64,000 nucleotides of DNA from Oscillospiraceae bacterium (GTDB lineage Bacteria > Bacillota > Clostridia > Oscillospirales > Oscillospiraceae), in the NCBI GenBank assembly GCA_009777775.1, contig WRLE01000009.1, positions 83,625 to 147,624 on the forward strand. The letters are read 5' to 3'. Position 1 is the stretch's first letter. The number at the start of each line of letters is the position of its first letter. The translations under genes and the position numbers were made by a program. Below, in pieces: positions 33,438-41,812 of the stretch. The notes beneath the pieces were generated by a model. It saw only the letters and a list, made by a program, of their open reading frames with translations. It searched no databases and was not told the origin of the DNA.

Positions 33438-34244
33438 ATGTGTAAAAAGCTCGTTATTATTATCATAATAATGTCGCTGATGGCAATGTTGCCCGTTTCT
33501 ACAAACGGTGCAAGCAATAGTGTCAGTATTACAGTTGAACAGAGCTACCATGCAATATCGGGTTCATTTCAGGGAGATTTTACTTACAGGTTCTATCCTC
33601 TTGATTCTGACGCTCCGATGCCATCAGGGAGTACAGCCTCTGCCTACACATTCGTCATATCAGGCAATAAAAGTGTGATTATTGGTCCTCTCAATTTTGA
33701 GAGGGAGGGTATATTTCATTATATTCTTTTTCAATTAATAGAAAACGAAGTCTCGGGGTTAACATATGATCGACAGGTATATACCATCGAAATTCATGTG
33801 GACGCTTCATACAATGCATATATGATTGTCAAGTATAGCACTGGCGAAAAAGCGGATAGAATACTATTTGTCAACAGCTATAGCGGAGGTGGTGAAACAA
33901 ATCCACCACCTCCGCAAAGCAGCAGCAATCCGAATACGCCCACAATACCCAGTGTTTCGCCAATTCCGAACCCCTCACCTATCCCATCATACATACCGGA
34001 GCATCCAGAAACAACAAACCCCTCCCCAGGGGGAGAGGTTTTTGAAGCATCAATAATTAACGACTATGATTTAGATGAATCCGATTTACCCAACATAGGA
34101 GCCAGTCCAGATAGACAAGCATCCCAACTACCTCAAACAGGAGATAGCAGCAACTTATTAGCCTATTGGCTACTGTTTTGCCTAGGATTTATCCTCGTAG
34201 TAGGTGCTTTGGTACTATTAATATGTAAAGCTGACAATCGGTGA
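33438..34244 (+). CDS. LPXTG-anchored surface protein with one pilin isopeptide-type domain
   Basis: The 268-residue protein has a signal peptide (1-24, hydrophobic Ile run, cut near STNGAS) and a single FctA/Spy0128-like domain (about 30-150, FTYRFYPLDSD ... GIFHYILFQL ... YDRQVYTIEIHVD). A Pro/Ser/Asn-rich wall-spanning stretch follows (about 155-200), then LPQTGDSS, a membrane helix and a short charged tail. This is the canonical LPXTG signal, unlike its two upstream neighbours. AAGGA lies about 9 nt before the ATG. It ends against a shared bidirectional terminator. Confidence 0.85.
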   Translation: MCKKLVIIIIIMSLMAMLPVSTNGASNSVSITVEQSYHAISGSFQGDFTYRFYPLDSDAPMPSGSTASAYTFVISGNKSVIIGPLNFEREGIFHYILFQLIENEVSGLTYDRQVYTIEIHVDASYNAYMIVKYSTGEKADRILFVNSYSGGGETNPPPPQSSSNPNTPTIPSVSPIPNPSPIPSYIPEHPETTNPSPGGEVFEASIINDYDLDESDLPNIGASPDRQASQLPQTGDSSNLLAYWLLFCLGFILVVGALVLLICKADNR

Positions 34245-34265
34245 AAAAGACGGGATTTTTTCACC
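34240..34265. terminator. Bidirectional terminator between surface and kinase-partner genes
   Basis: GGTGAAAAA and TTTTTCACC form a 9-bp stem with an 8-nt loop in the 35-bp gap between two convergent genes. The A and T runs let it serve both directions. Confidence 0.7.
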
Positions 34266-34279
34266 ATGACTTGTAACTA

Positions 34280-34624
34280 TTAATCGAGTTCTACTAAGTA
34301 GAGTTCATCCAAGTCGCATTTACCCATAGTTACCATGAGCAAAGCAAATTCATCGTATTCGCTCAAGCCATTGTCTCGCAGGATTTCTCGTATATTATGT
34401 CGCCCTGGTGGACAGATACGCCCTTTTGTCCAGCGCAATACATCCTCGTGAAATAATTCGTATTTTCCCCGTTTAGCGAAACCTTCAATGGATAATGGTA
34501 ATTTCTCTGGATTTATATCTTTAAATATCGTCATTGAGAGCTGTGTAGTTTCGCTATCATATGATAAAGTACCCACTTGGGTATCTTCCAAGTTACCGTC
34601 AATCAATGCGAAATTTCTCAACAT
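34280..34624 (-). CDS. Small partner of the HipA-like kinase
   Basis: The 114-residue protein overlaps the end of the kinase gene by 26 bp and has GGAGGCG as ribosome site. Its first half (QVGTLSYDSETTQLSM ... LPLSIEGFAKRG) resembles the small N-terminal subdomain of HipA, which exists as a separate protein (HipS) in HipBST systems. The second half has ICPPGRHNIREILRDNGLSEYD. By analogy it might complete or restrain the kinase. That is inference; the family is not one I can name with certainty. Confidence 0.55.
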   Translation of the reverse strand: MLRNFALIDGNLEDTQVGTLSYDSETTQLSMTIFKDINPEKLPLSIEGFAKRGKYELFHEDVLRWTKGRICPPGRHNIREILRDNGLSEYDEFALLMVTMGKCDLDELYLVELD

Positions 34625-35438
34625 TATCCCAACGCCTCCATATTATTTCCCATATCATAATAAAATAACTCTCAGGCAAGACTCCTTTTAGACCATAAAA
34701 GAGTTTTTCCTTATCTGTTTCTTGTAATATTTCAAAAGGTAGTTTCATATTAATTAGTTGCAAATTTTCTTCTAAACGCTTTGAACCAATGAAATTATTA
34801 ACTGGTCGGTCTTCCATAATATTAAATGATTGCAAATCTCTTTCTTCAAAACAGGAACAAAGCAATGACAATCCGTTGTCAAACAGAGGGGAGAGCTTTT
34901 TTATGTCATTTTTTAAAACTTCAAGATTAGCACCATGCCTATCACGGTTTATGATTAAATAGTCAAAGACAAACATCATATAAATTTCGCTTGCCCAATT
35001 GAATCTAATACAAAGCTCGAATGGCGATTCTGCATCAGAGAGCCTATTATCAAGATAAAAATCCTCAAATGATATTCGGCTTTCGGTGGTCTTGAAAGAC
35101 TTTGCCATAAAGACATAAGCCTCATGCTCCTTTTCATCGATTCTCACTAAGCTTCTTCTAAGCTCTCCTGAAGGCACATTGAAACCTAGTAATTCGCCAA
35201 GCCGTATAGCAATCAGTTCGTTGACGGCTTCATGACCATAAATACCACGATAACTATCATAATTAGATAGCTTCAAATAATGCTTTTCGCCATCGAGCAT
35301 TAAGTCTGTCTTCATAAAAACACCATCGGTGGCAATGCTTCCAGAAGACCTGCTCCAAACAAGCTCACGTATATCCCAAAGGGGCTCATCTGCAATATTC
35401 AATGAAGCATTCCTTTCTCTTTCATTTTCATCAAACAT
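34599..35438 (-). CDS. HipA/CtkA-like protein kinase
   Basis: The 279-residue protein has the HipA kinase features without the usual N-terminal subdomain. A nucleotide-binding strand is followed by YLKLSN (Lys of the ATP site), a helix EAVNELIAIRLGELLGF, the catalytic loop FDYLIINRDRHGANLEVL (Asp and Asn of the HRD-type loop), and SPLFDNGLSLL (metal-binding DFG-like motif). HipA-type kinases phosphorylate aminoacyl-tRNA synthetases or related targets and act as toxins. It follows the DUF2791 ATPase gene by 8 bp and overlaps its small partner, so it belongs to the TerB-ATPase operon. No HipB-like DNA-binding antitoxin is adjacent. Confidence 0.8.
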   Translation of the reverse strand: MFDENERERNASLNIADEPLWDIRELVWSRSSGSIATDGVFMKTDLMLDGEKHYLKLSNYDSYRGIYGHEAVNELIAIRLGELLGFNVPSGELRRSLVRIDEKEHEAYVFMAKSFKTTESRISFEDFYLDNRLSDAESPFELCIRFNWASEIYMMFVFDYLIINRDRHGANLEVLKNDIKKLSPLFDNGLSLLCSCFEERDLQSFNIMEDRPVNNFIGSKRLEENLQLINMKLPFEILQETDKEKLFYGLKGVLPESYFIMIWEIIWRRWDNVEKFRID

Positions 35439-35446
35439 TATACTGA

Positions 35447-36763
35447 CTAAACTTCAAATTCGGCGAATTCGGCGTGGATGTCTTCGTCGCTTAGGCCGCC
35501 TTTTGCTAGCTCGAAGCTGTTTGAACCTAGGATGTCTTCTACTGTGGTGTGGGGGTTTTGGTGGAGGATTCCCACCAGCTCGATGAAATCGCGGATTATT
35601 TCCCTGGGGGTGATGTGGGACTCGGCACCCACTCGATTGTACTCAACTGTTAAAAAATATAGTAAATCCTCGTGCTTCATCAAAGGGGAATAATCATAAA
35701 GCTGAGCATGGATGTCTCGGAGTTTTTCCACTAGGACATACATTTCCTCTTGGGTGAGCATCTGAAGGCGTATAATGGGTGCGGATAAATCCTTTAAATC
35801 CTCGGTGGCGAAATGTCCCTCTGCCAAGCGGGAGCGTAGAGCTTCATAACTGAATACACCTTTGTATTTATCTTCGATGCATTGGGGAGTCCCACCCATG
35901 AGAAAACCGATATGGCGGGCTTTTCCCTGAAGTACATCGTTGTAAATTGTCAGGATTTTTTCGTAGTTATTGTTTCGACTGATGGAGTTTGGAATTTTGA
36001 ATATATTTACAAGTTCGTCAACGAGTACCAATAAGCCATTGTAACCAGCACTCACCAGGAATACAGCTAGGATTTTTAAGAAATCATACCAGTTTTCATC
36101 GGAAATGATGAAATTTATGTCTAAATCCGCTTTCGCATCCCTGCGGGTGGTGTATTCGCCACAAAACCAGCGAAGTACATTGCTTTTTGTTGCAGCATCG
36201 TCCTGACGGTAAGCACGCCAATAGGTGATTATGGCTTTGGCAAAATCAAAGCCATTTACCATGCCTTCAAGGGAATCGGTGACGGCGTATATTTGCTTTT
36301 CAACTTCCATTTCAAACTCGTGACCCTCCAGATTGCTGGAAGTTTTCACCGAGGATTGTATACCAGATATCCATTTTTCCAAAACCAGGGGGAGAGCACC
36401 GCCATCGGGCTTTGATTTCGTGGAGAGGTTGCGGAGCAGTTCTTTGTAAGTTGCTAGACCTTGACCCTTGGTTCCAGCAAAACGCCGCTCGGGAGAAAGG
36501 TCTGCATCAACAACGGCAAAACCCTTTGCTGTGGCATAATTGCGGATAGTTTGAAGCAAGAAGCTTTTCCCGCTACCGTATTTGCCCACGATGAAGCGGA
36601 AGGTCGCTCCACCATCGGACACCATTTCTATATCATGTAATATTGCTGATATTTCCTGTGTACGTCCCACGGTGATGTATTCTAAGCCCACCCTGGGGAC
36701 GACACCGCCCTTTAAGGCATTCATGAGGATGTTTGCGATTCTTGCTGGTACTTGCATACTCAT
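35447..36763 (-). CDS. DUF2791/BrxD-type P-loop ATPase (Shango SngB-like)
   Basis: The 438-residue AAA+-type ATPase has Walker A in GKYGSGKSFLLQTIRN and Walker B in LLVLVDELVNIF. It also has the conserved DADLSPERRFAGTKGQGLATYKEL stretch seen in BrxD-type proteins of some BREX loci and in SngB of Shango. It lies 99 bp downstream of the TerB-domain gene and 8 bp upstream of the kinase. No PglX, PglZ or BrxC-type gene is in the window, which argues against BREX. AGGAGA is placed 6 nt before the ATG. Confidence 0.85.
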   Translation of the reverse strand: MSMQVPARIANILMNALKGGVVPRVGLEYITVGRTQEISAILHDIEMVSDGGATFRFIVGKYGSGKSFLLQTIRNYATAKGFAVVDADLSPERRFAGTKGQGLATYKELLRNLSTKSKPDGGALPLVLEKWISGIQSSVKTSSNLEGHEFEMEVEKQIYAVTDSLEGMVNGFDFAKAIITYWRAYRQDDAATKSNVLRWFCGEYTTRRDAKADLDINFIISDENWYDFLKILAVFLVSAGYNGLLVLVDELVNIFKIPNSISRNNNYEKILTIYNDVLQGKARHIGFLMGGTPQCIEDKYKGVFSYEALRSRLAEGHFATEDLKDLSAPIIRLQMLTQEEMYVLVEKLRDIHAQLYDYSPLMKHEDLLYFLTVEYNRVGAESHITPREIIRDFIELVGILHQNPHTTVEDILGSNSFELAKGGLSDEDIHAEFAEFEV

Positions 36764-36862
36764 GTTAAATCTCCTAATAAATTACCGCGAGACGAGGTCT
36801 ATCGTTTCGCTTAATTCTATGCCCCTATGATTTTCTTTATGAATGATATGCCTAGGAAGCTA

Positions 36863-38647
36863 TTAAATGGCATTTGGAAAAAGCTTTATTATACTTTCTA
36901 CATATTCGTCAAAAATACTCATGCCATCATCTGTTTCCAATATGCTGTCACCAATGTGGTCAAAGGCTTTTTCGTTGATACTATCGGCTAGGACTTCCAG
37001 CATAATATCGTTTTCCTTGGCATATGTTTTTATATCCGTATCGCCTTTTATTAGTATTGACAAGGTTTCCCGCTCGAGACCTGTGAGTGCTTTTTCAAAG
37101 GAAGTCCAGCCATTTTCTGGGAAGGTTTCCAGCATATCTGCGTCCATTAGCTTGCTATCATCAGATATGTTGGTTTCCATTTCATTAATTTCAACAGCGG
37201 CTGGAAGATTTAGCTCTTGTCCCTTAACAACTAAAGCTATATTATCGTCTTCTGGAACAATGAGTTTTTCCTGTGTTCCCAAGGCTTCTTGGCGTATGCG
37301 ATCCAGATTCGATAGGTCAACGTTGACAACTGTGAGATTTTGCATTTTGTGGAAATCCTCCACAGCCTTATCGATGGTATAAGACAAGCCGATACCCTGC
37401 TTATCCAGCTCTTTGAGTTTGTTAAATCCTTCGTAGAAGTATTGCCTATAAACTGCGGTGAGCTTGTTTTTATGTCCTGTCTGCTTTCTGAGGCAGGCTT
37501 CGGTTTTTTTTATGATATATGCAACTAAATCCTTTTGGTGGGAATAATAAATGGGAACACTGGCAGCAAAACGATTGTTTTTGCGGATATATTCCCCTTG
37601 CCCGGGGATAGATATGGAATAATCCTCGTTCCTTTTAAAGTCATAAAAAAGAGCCTGCTTGAAAGGCTGCCATATTGTGCGACGGCTGGTGGTATATACG
37701 AAAAATTCGTCATGATTGAGATTGTTGTTTGCGCAAAGTTTTTTAAGGCTCTTTATAACAGCGTCAAAACAGTCTTTCATTAGCGTTTCATTGCCTTGGT
37801 TATAAAAAAGGGATTTGGTGATGTCGTATCCTGATATGCTGTTCCATAAGTCTAGGCTGTTTTCAATGCTCTCGTCAAATAGATAGGGGATGGGGAAATA
37901 TTCGTATAAATCGTGTTCTTTAATGAAATCAGAAAAATTTTGAGACAAATTATAATAAATATGGTAATCTTTGAACCAATTTGGTATATAGCTCTTTAGC
38001 ATTGGAGCAAAATCCATGCAGTTGTACCACACTTTCAGGAGCAGATCCAGACCCTCTTCTGGACCGCTCACACCGATGTTGTGTAGTAGCTCGTAAGCAT
38101 ATACGAACATATATGAGACTGATGTGGGGAGGATTTTACCATTTCGAAAATTGCTACGCCATGTGAAGTAAGTGCGTAATTGCTCATAGCTCATATGTTG
38201 ATAATAAGGATAGTACATATGAAAAGTTTCATTTTCGGAATAGTTATCTGTAAAATCTGCCATGAATTTCGCTTGTTTATAAAATAACTCCGCATCACTT
38301 TTGGCAAATGGTCTATTCGATGACAAGCTTCGCATTTCGTAAAATTTCAAACGAATTGGGTCTTGGTTTCTAGAGATTTTTTCCTCTGGAGGGGTGAGGG
38401 AGGTGAAGTATCGAAGGGCAGTATCGTATGTGGATGTTGCTTTTTTACTATTGTCGATTTCCACTTCTGCAAAAATACCATCGGAAAATAAGCTGATATC
38501 ATTATTGCTATCATCATCGTCTTTGCTGTGTATCGTTTCGTCTTTAGTCACAGTATTAGAGGATAAAGGCTTAGTAGTAGCAGCTTTATCAACAGAAGGT
38601 TCTCTTTTTTTTATTAATTGTGAGAGGTATTTCCTTTGTTCATCCAT
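36863..38647 (-). CDS. TerB-N/TerB-C domain protein (Shango SngA-like)
   Basis: The 594-residue protein has an unstructured Ser/Asp-rich N-terminus. A TerB-N domain follows (about 105-210, with PFAKSDAELFYKQAKFMADF and MSYEQLRTYFTWR). A long helical middle leads to a TerB-C domain at the end (about 510-590, ALTGLERETLSILIKGD ... SINEKAFDHIGDSILE). TerB-N/TerB-C proteins are found with a DUF2791 ATPase and a helicase in predicted or shown anti-phage loci. The ATG at 38647 has GGTGA upstream; another ATG lies four codons earlier. Confidence 0.82.
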   Translation of the reverse strand: MDEQRKYLSQLIKKREPSVDKAATTKPLSSNTVTKDETIHSKDDDDSNNDISLFSDGIFAEVEIDNSKKATSTYDTALRYFTSLTPPEEKISRNQDPIRLKFYEMRSLSSNRPFAKSDAELFYKQAKFMADFTDNYSENETFHMYYPYYQHMSYEQLRTYFTWRSNFRNGKILPTSVSYMFVYAYELLHNIGVSGPEEGLDLLLKVWYNCMDFAPMLKSYIPNWFKDYHIYYNLSQNFSDFIKEHDLYEYFPIPYLFDESIENSLDLWNSISGYDITKSLFYNQGNETLMKDCFDAVIKSLKKLCANNNLNHDEFFVYTTSRRTIWQPFKQALFYDFKRNEDYSISIPGQGEYIRKNNRFAASVPIYYSHQKDLVAYIIKKTEACLRKQTGHKNKLTAVYRQYFYEGFNKLKELDKQGIGLSYTIDKAVEDFHKMQNLTVVNVDLSNLDRIRQEALGTQEKLIVPEDDNIALVVKGQELNLPAAVEINEMETNISDDSKLMDADMLETFPENGWTSFEKALTGLERETLSILIKGDTDIKTYAKENDIMLEVLADSINEKAFDHIGDSILETDDGMSIFDEYVESIIKLFPNAI

Positions 38648-38716
38648 AACTTTCACCATTGTGTTTGATTTTACTATGTATGGTAATCACATCATTTTAC
38701 TGTATATCACAAAAGA

Positions 38717-38751
38717 AAACAAGCCAATAATTGTGAATTATTAGCTTGTTT
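38717..38751 (-). terminator. Terminator of the lipoprotein gene
   Basis: A long stem (AAACAAGC-AATAATT with its complement, one mismatched pair) and a 3-nt loop lie 30 nt after the lipoprotein stop. On the minus strand it runs into TTTTCTTTTG. Confidence 0.75.
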
Positions 38752-38780
38752 CAATTGTAACGGGCATGTATCTTGTAGTT

Positions 38781-39995
38781 TTACTGTAGTAGATGTATTT
38801 TTAGTAGCAGCATATTTTCTAGAAAGAATGCATAAAACGAATTAACCTCACCGACAAAGAAGCCAACTGCTTTTCCATCGACATATTTATTGATAATTGT
38901 ATTTGCTTCTAATAGTAATTTTGAAATTGTACCATTTTCATAACTTATTATATAATTAGCAAACCTGTTTGTAGTTGTAATGATGGTATTCGCACTAAAG
39001 GTTTGCATCCTGTAGTACGCTGTATCCCAGGCACTCCTTTCTTCTGCAATGTCATTATTGTCGAAATCTCTATATACAAGCTTGCGGTGCCACTCGCTTG
39101 TTCCTTCATCGACAGATAGACATAGAAATAATGCATCTGGTAAAATACTATAGTCATCGATTTTTTCTCCTTCATTCAATGGTAGATATGTAATAATGTC
39201 ATTCTCATTTCCTACAATGATTGTTCCAACATCATTCAGTTTGCAAAAAAAAGCAAATTTGTCACCATAACATGAAAAGACTGTTCTTAGCAATTCATTT
39301 TTGTCTGTATTTTTTTCGTGAAGAATTTCATTGTTCGAGATACCATCAAATGTATTAATTCCGTAATAAACATCATTATTTTCCATTATACTTTGATAGC
39401 TGTATATGTAATTCCCATTGCTAAAGATTTTAATGAAAGGAGTGAGAAACGCATTAGCATTACAATAACTGCTAAACACAATTTTTTCTAGTGAGTCATT
39501 CTCATATACAATCTCAATATATGTAATTTCGTTATATACTTCTGGTTCAAACTTATAATAACTGTACAAGAGTGTTTTACCATCTGTCGAACCCGAAACA
39601 CATTTTATAATGCTGTCAAATGTCTTAGTAAAAATGATATCATTAAGTATAGTGTCAATTATACCGATTTCAATCGTCACATAATAAGGAATAATAAATG
39701 AAGAACCATTATTAATATCTGTTAATTGTTGTTCGATGAATCTAGTTTCTATAATTTCATAAAACAGATACTCCTTATGTGCATCATGTACTTGAATCAT
39801 TTGGTCTGTAGTTAAAGATATTAGGTCTTGCATATCAAATTCTTCGATAGAATATGCTATGGTTTGGTAGTTAGTTTCATTTTCATTTAATTTGGTTGTC
39901 GGTATGGCTTGTTCATTATTAAGAGAATTCCCAATATCGCAACTAACTAAATACATAGATGCAATTAGGAGAAATAAAGAAACCTTATTTTTCAT
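38781..39995 (-). CDS. Putative lipoprotein of unknown function
   Basis: The 404-residue protein begins with a short signal peptide ending in a lipobox-like YLVSC at residues 15-19, so it should be lipid-anchored by LspA. The rest is rich in beta-prone segments separated by Asn/Asp turns (for example SGSTDGKTLLYSYYKFEP and FDGISNNEIL), which suggests a beta-propeller-like fold; no family is recognised. The sequence is more AT-rich than the housekeeping genes and lies in the accessory block upstream of the IS remnant. Ribosome site GAGGGG is present. Confidence 0.65.
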   Translation of the reverse strand: MKNKVSLFLLIASMYLVSCDIGNSLNNEQAIPTTKLNENETNYQTIAYSIEEFDMQDLISLTTDQMIQVHDAHKEYLFYEIIETRFIEQQLTDINNGSSFIIPYYVTIEIGIIDTILNDIIFTKTFDSIIKCVSGSTDGKTLLYSYYKFEPEVYNEITYIEIVYENDSLEKIVFSSYCNANAFLTPFIKIFSNGNYIYSYQSIMENNDVYYGINTFDGISNNEILHEKNTDKNELLRTVFSCYGDKFAFFCKLNDVGTIIVGNENDIITYLPLNEGEKIDDYSILPDALFLCLSVDEGTSEWHRKLVYRDFDNNDIAEERSAWDTAYYRMQTFSANTIITTTNRFANYIISYENGTISKLLLEANTIINKYVDGKAVGFFVGEVNSFYAFFLENMLLLKIHLLQ

Positions 39996-40107
39996 TTAAT
40001 ACAACCCCTCTTTTTTAATGGATACAAAATGGTTATGAAACTAAAATGTGCTGAATATTTTTAAATTAATTTAGTTAGTTATCGTGAAAGGAAAAATCAA
40101 TAAAAAC

Positions 40108-40464
40108 TTATTCACACTTAAAAAACATTTTCAGCTATTGGTTGAAAAACCATTTGGCGAAAAATCAAAGATCTAGATACTCCCATCCGGTATCTCACCC
40201 CTCTACACATCGCAAATCAAATAGTCGTCGCTCCTCACTCACCCCGCGATGCACCGTACCATGTCTACTGCAGATGAAAGCGGCTGTTCTTTAGTATAAT
40301 AAAATAAGTTCATCAGAAATGTTATAATTTGGGTGTACAAAACTAATAAACAAAATTAAGGAGAAGCTCTTATGTGTAGTTTAGACGATAACACCCTAGA
40401 TAGCAACAAAAAATTAGGTGTAACTTCGATGGTGGCGTACTCTCGAAAACCGTATATAATTTAA
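40108..40464 (+). pseudogene. Remnant of an IS1380-family element (5' end and first transposase codons)
   Basis: This segment aligns with the 5' end of the intact element at 41813-43642, in opposite orientation. Shared blocks include GCGAAAAA, ACTCCCATCCGG, TTTGGGTGTACAAA, AAGGAGAAGC and the start codon (ATG 40372). The frame begins MCSLDDNTLDSNKK, against MYSLDDFTLESNKK in the intact copy, then diverges and stops at 40464. The rest of the element is gone. It is too different to be a recent duplicate of the intact copy. Confidence 0.8.
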
Positions 40465-40631
40465 ATTCATCTGTACATTGATAAGTGTGAAATGAGTGAT
40501 AAGATATGATATTGAGACTTCTTAGTGTTTATTAGTTGCATAAACTGAGATTATGTTAACATATTTTTGTGATGTGAGCATAGCTTTATGGGTGTGATGA
40601 CATTTAGTTTTAGAGATTAATTACCAAGTAA

Positions 40632-40684
40632 AAATAATAAGAGGTGCAAGTAAGAAGCGGATTTACCTGCACCTTTATTATTAT
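40632..40684. terminator. Terminator of the C39-like peptidase gene (bidirectional)
   Basis: A long hairpin with AATAATAA-AGGTGCA and its complement lies about 125 nt after the peptidase stop. Both ends are A/T-rich, and on the minus strand it ends in TTATTATTTTTAC. Confidence 0.7.
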
Positions 40685-40806
40685 TGTATAAAGTGTTCTC
40701 GTGTTCCAAATGTTATAAAATTTGTGTTCTGTGATATTTTGTATTAGTTAATCTATATGGCAATACTAGTTGATATTCAATCGGAAATGCGTAATAGCTT
40801 AGATAT

Positions 40807-41589
40807 TTATGAAGCTCTGATATAATGATCGTTATTCATTGAAATAGCAGTAACCATGGCAGGAATTTCAATAACAAATTGTCCATAATAACTGTTGTTG
40901 TAGTTTGAATCGTTATAATAACAATCCTGGATATAATTCTGGCCTGAAAAACCAGCCTTATATCCTCTGGCTAAAACATAGTGTGCACTACTAGAATTCG
41001 ATGGATATTGTGTTAAATAAGCTGTATTAATACAACATAACACTGGTCTATTTTTATCTATGCTATAAATAAGGCTACTTGAAAAACTACTCGTAGTTGT
41101 AGTTGTATATTGATATTGTGTTTCATTCGAGTTCAAGTAGCTATTTATAACATTAGTTGCCTTATATACAATAGTACCATTGTCATTAACAGTATCACAT
41201 TCAGCAGTTAATGTTGCCATAGTTGGGTAGTTATTAGGCTTTATATATCTGAGAGCCATATAAATGCATGCTGGCCCACAGTTAATAGTACTTGTTTGTT
41301 GAGCCAATGTGATAGCAAGTATGTTCGTAGCGACCGATCTAGTAGCTAACGATTGTGTGTGGAATATATCCATGTAGTCATCTATCTTTTTGTTAGTTTC
41401 AGCAATTTCATTTAAATACTGCGTTATGTTGAGATTTGGGTCTAATCCAGGAGCGACTCCACTAATAAATCCCGAACTAATATTATCAGAAGAAATATCG
41501 TTTGTTGCAAGGGTTGTCATTAAGGATAGGGGTAAAACCAATCCGACAAGTATTACCATAAACATAATGATACATATAAATTTTTTCAT
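40807..41589 (-). CDS. Secreted C39-like cysteine peptidase
   Basis: The 260-residue protein has a signal peptide (about 1-28). Its papain-like/C39 core carries the active-site Cys in STINCGPACIYMALRYI, the His in SSAHYVLARGY, and the Asp/Asn site in NYIQDCYYND. C39-type enzymes cleave leader peptides or act as free secreted proteases; no ABC transporter or peptide precursor is next to it, so it is more likely an extracellular protease. AGAGGTG precedes the ATG at 41589; the frame extends 16 codons upstream without support. It lies next to the IS element in an AT-rich region. Confidence 0.75.
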   Translation of the reverse strand: MKKFICIIMFMVILVGLVLPLSLMTTLATNDISSDNISSGFISGVAPGLDPNLNITQYLNEIAETNKKIDDYMDIFHTQSLATRSVATNILAITLAQQTSTINCGPACIYMALRYIKPNNYPTMATLTAECDTVNDNGTIVYKATNVINSYLNSNETQYQYTTTTTSSFSSSLIYSIDKNRPVLCCINTAYLTQYPSNSSSAHYVLARGYKAGFSGQNYIQDCYYNDSNYNNSYYGQFVIEIPAMVTAISMNNDHYIRAS

Positions 41590-41812
41590 AACACACCTCT
41601 TTATTATATATAGTGAATGATTGTTGAGTATATACAAAACAAAAAATTAGTAGGTCTGTAGTTTCCTCATTAATTATTGTCGTAATATCTTCGTTGTTGC
41701 TTTAACTGCTATTTTATGGAGTCTTTATTATTTCAAGTAGGTAAAAATCCTATGGATTACGAAATTATCTAAAACTGGATAAAGTTAGCATACTAGAAAC
41801 ATGATTTATTAT

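Larger units (their letters stand above)
39996..40806. other. 811-bp stretch without a functional gene
   Basis: It contains the leader of the lipoprotein gene, a decayed IS1380-family 5' end (about 40108-40464), about 160 bp of AT-rich sequence without recognisable content, and a long bidirectional hairpin at 40632-40684. No open frame with a ribosome site was seen apart from the truncated transposase start. Confidence 0.6.

Noticed and set aside
35447..36763. BREX system
   Set aside because: The ATPase is BrxD-like, but there is no PglX, PglZ, BrxC or BrxL in the window, and the TerB-domain partner fits Shango better.
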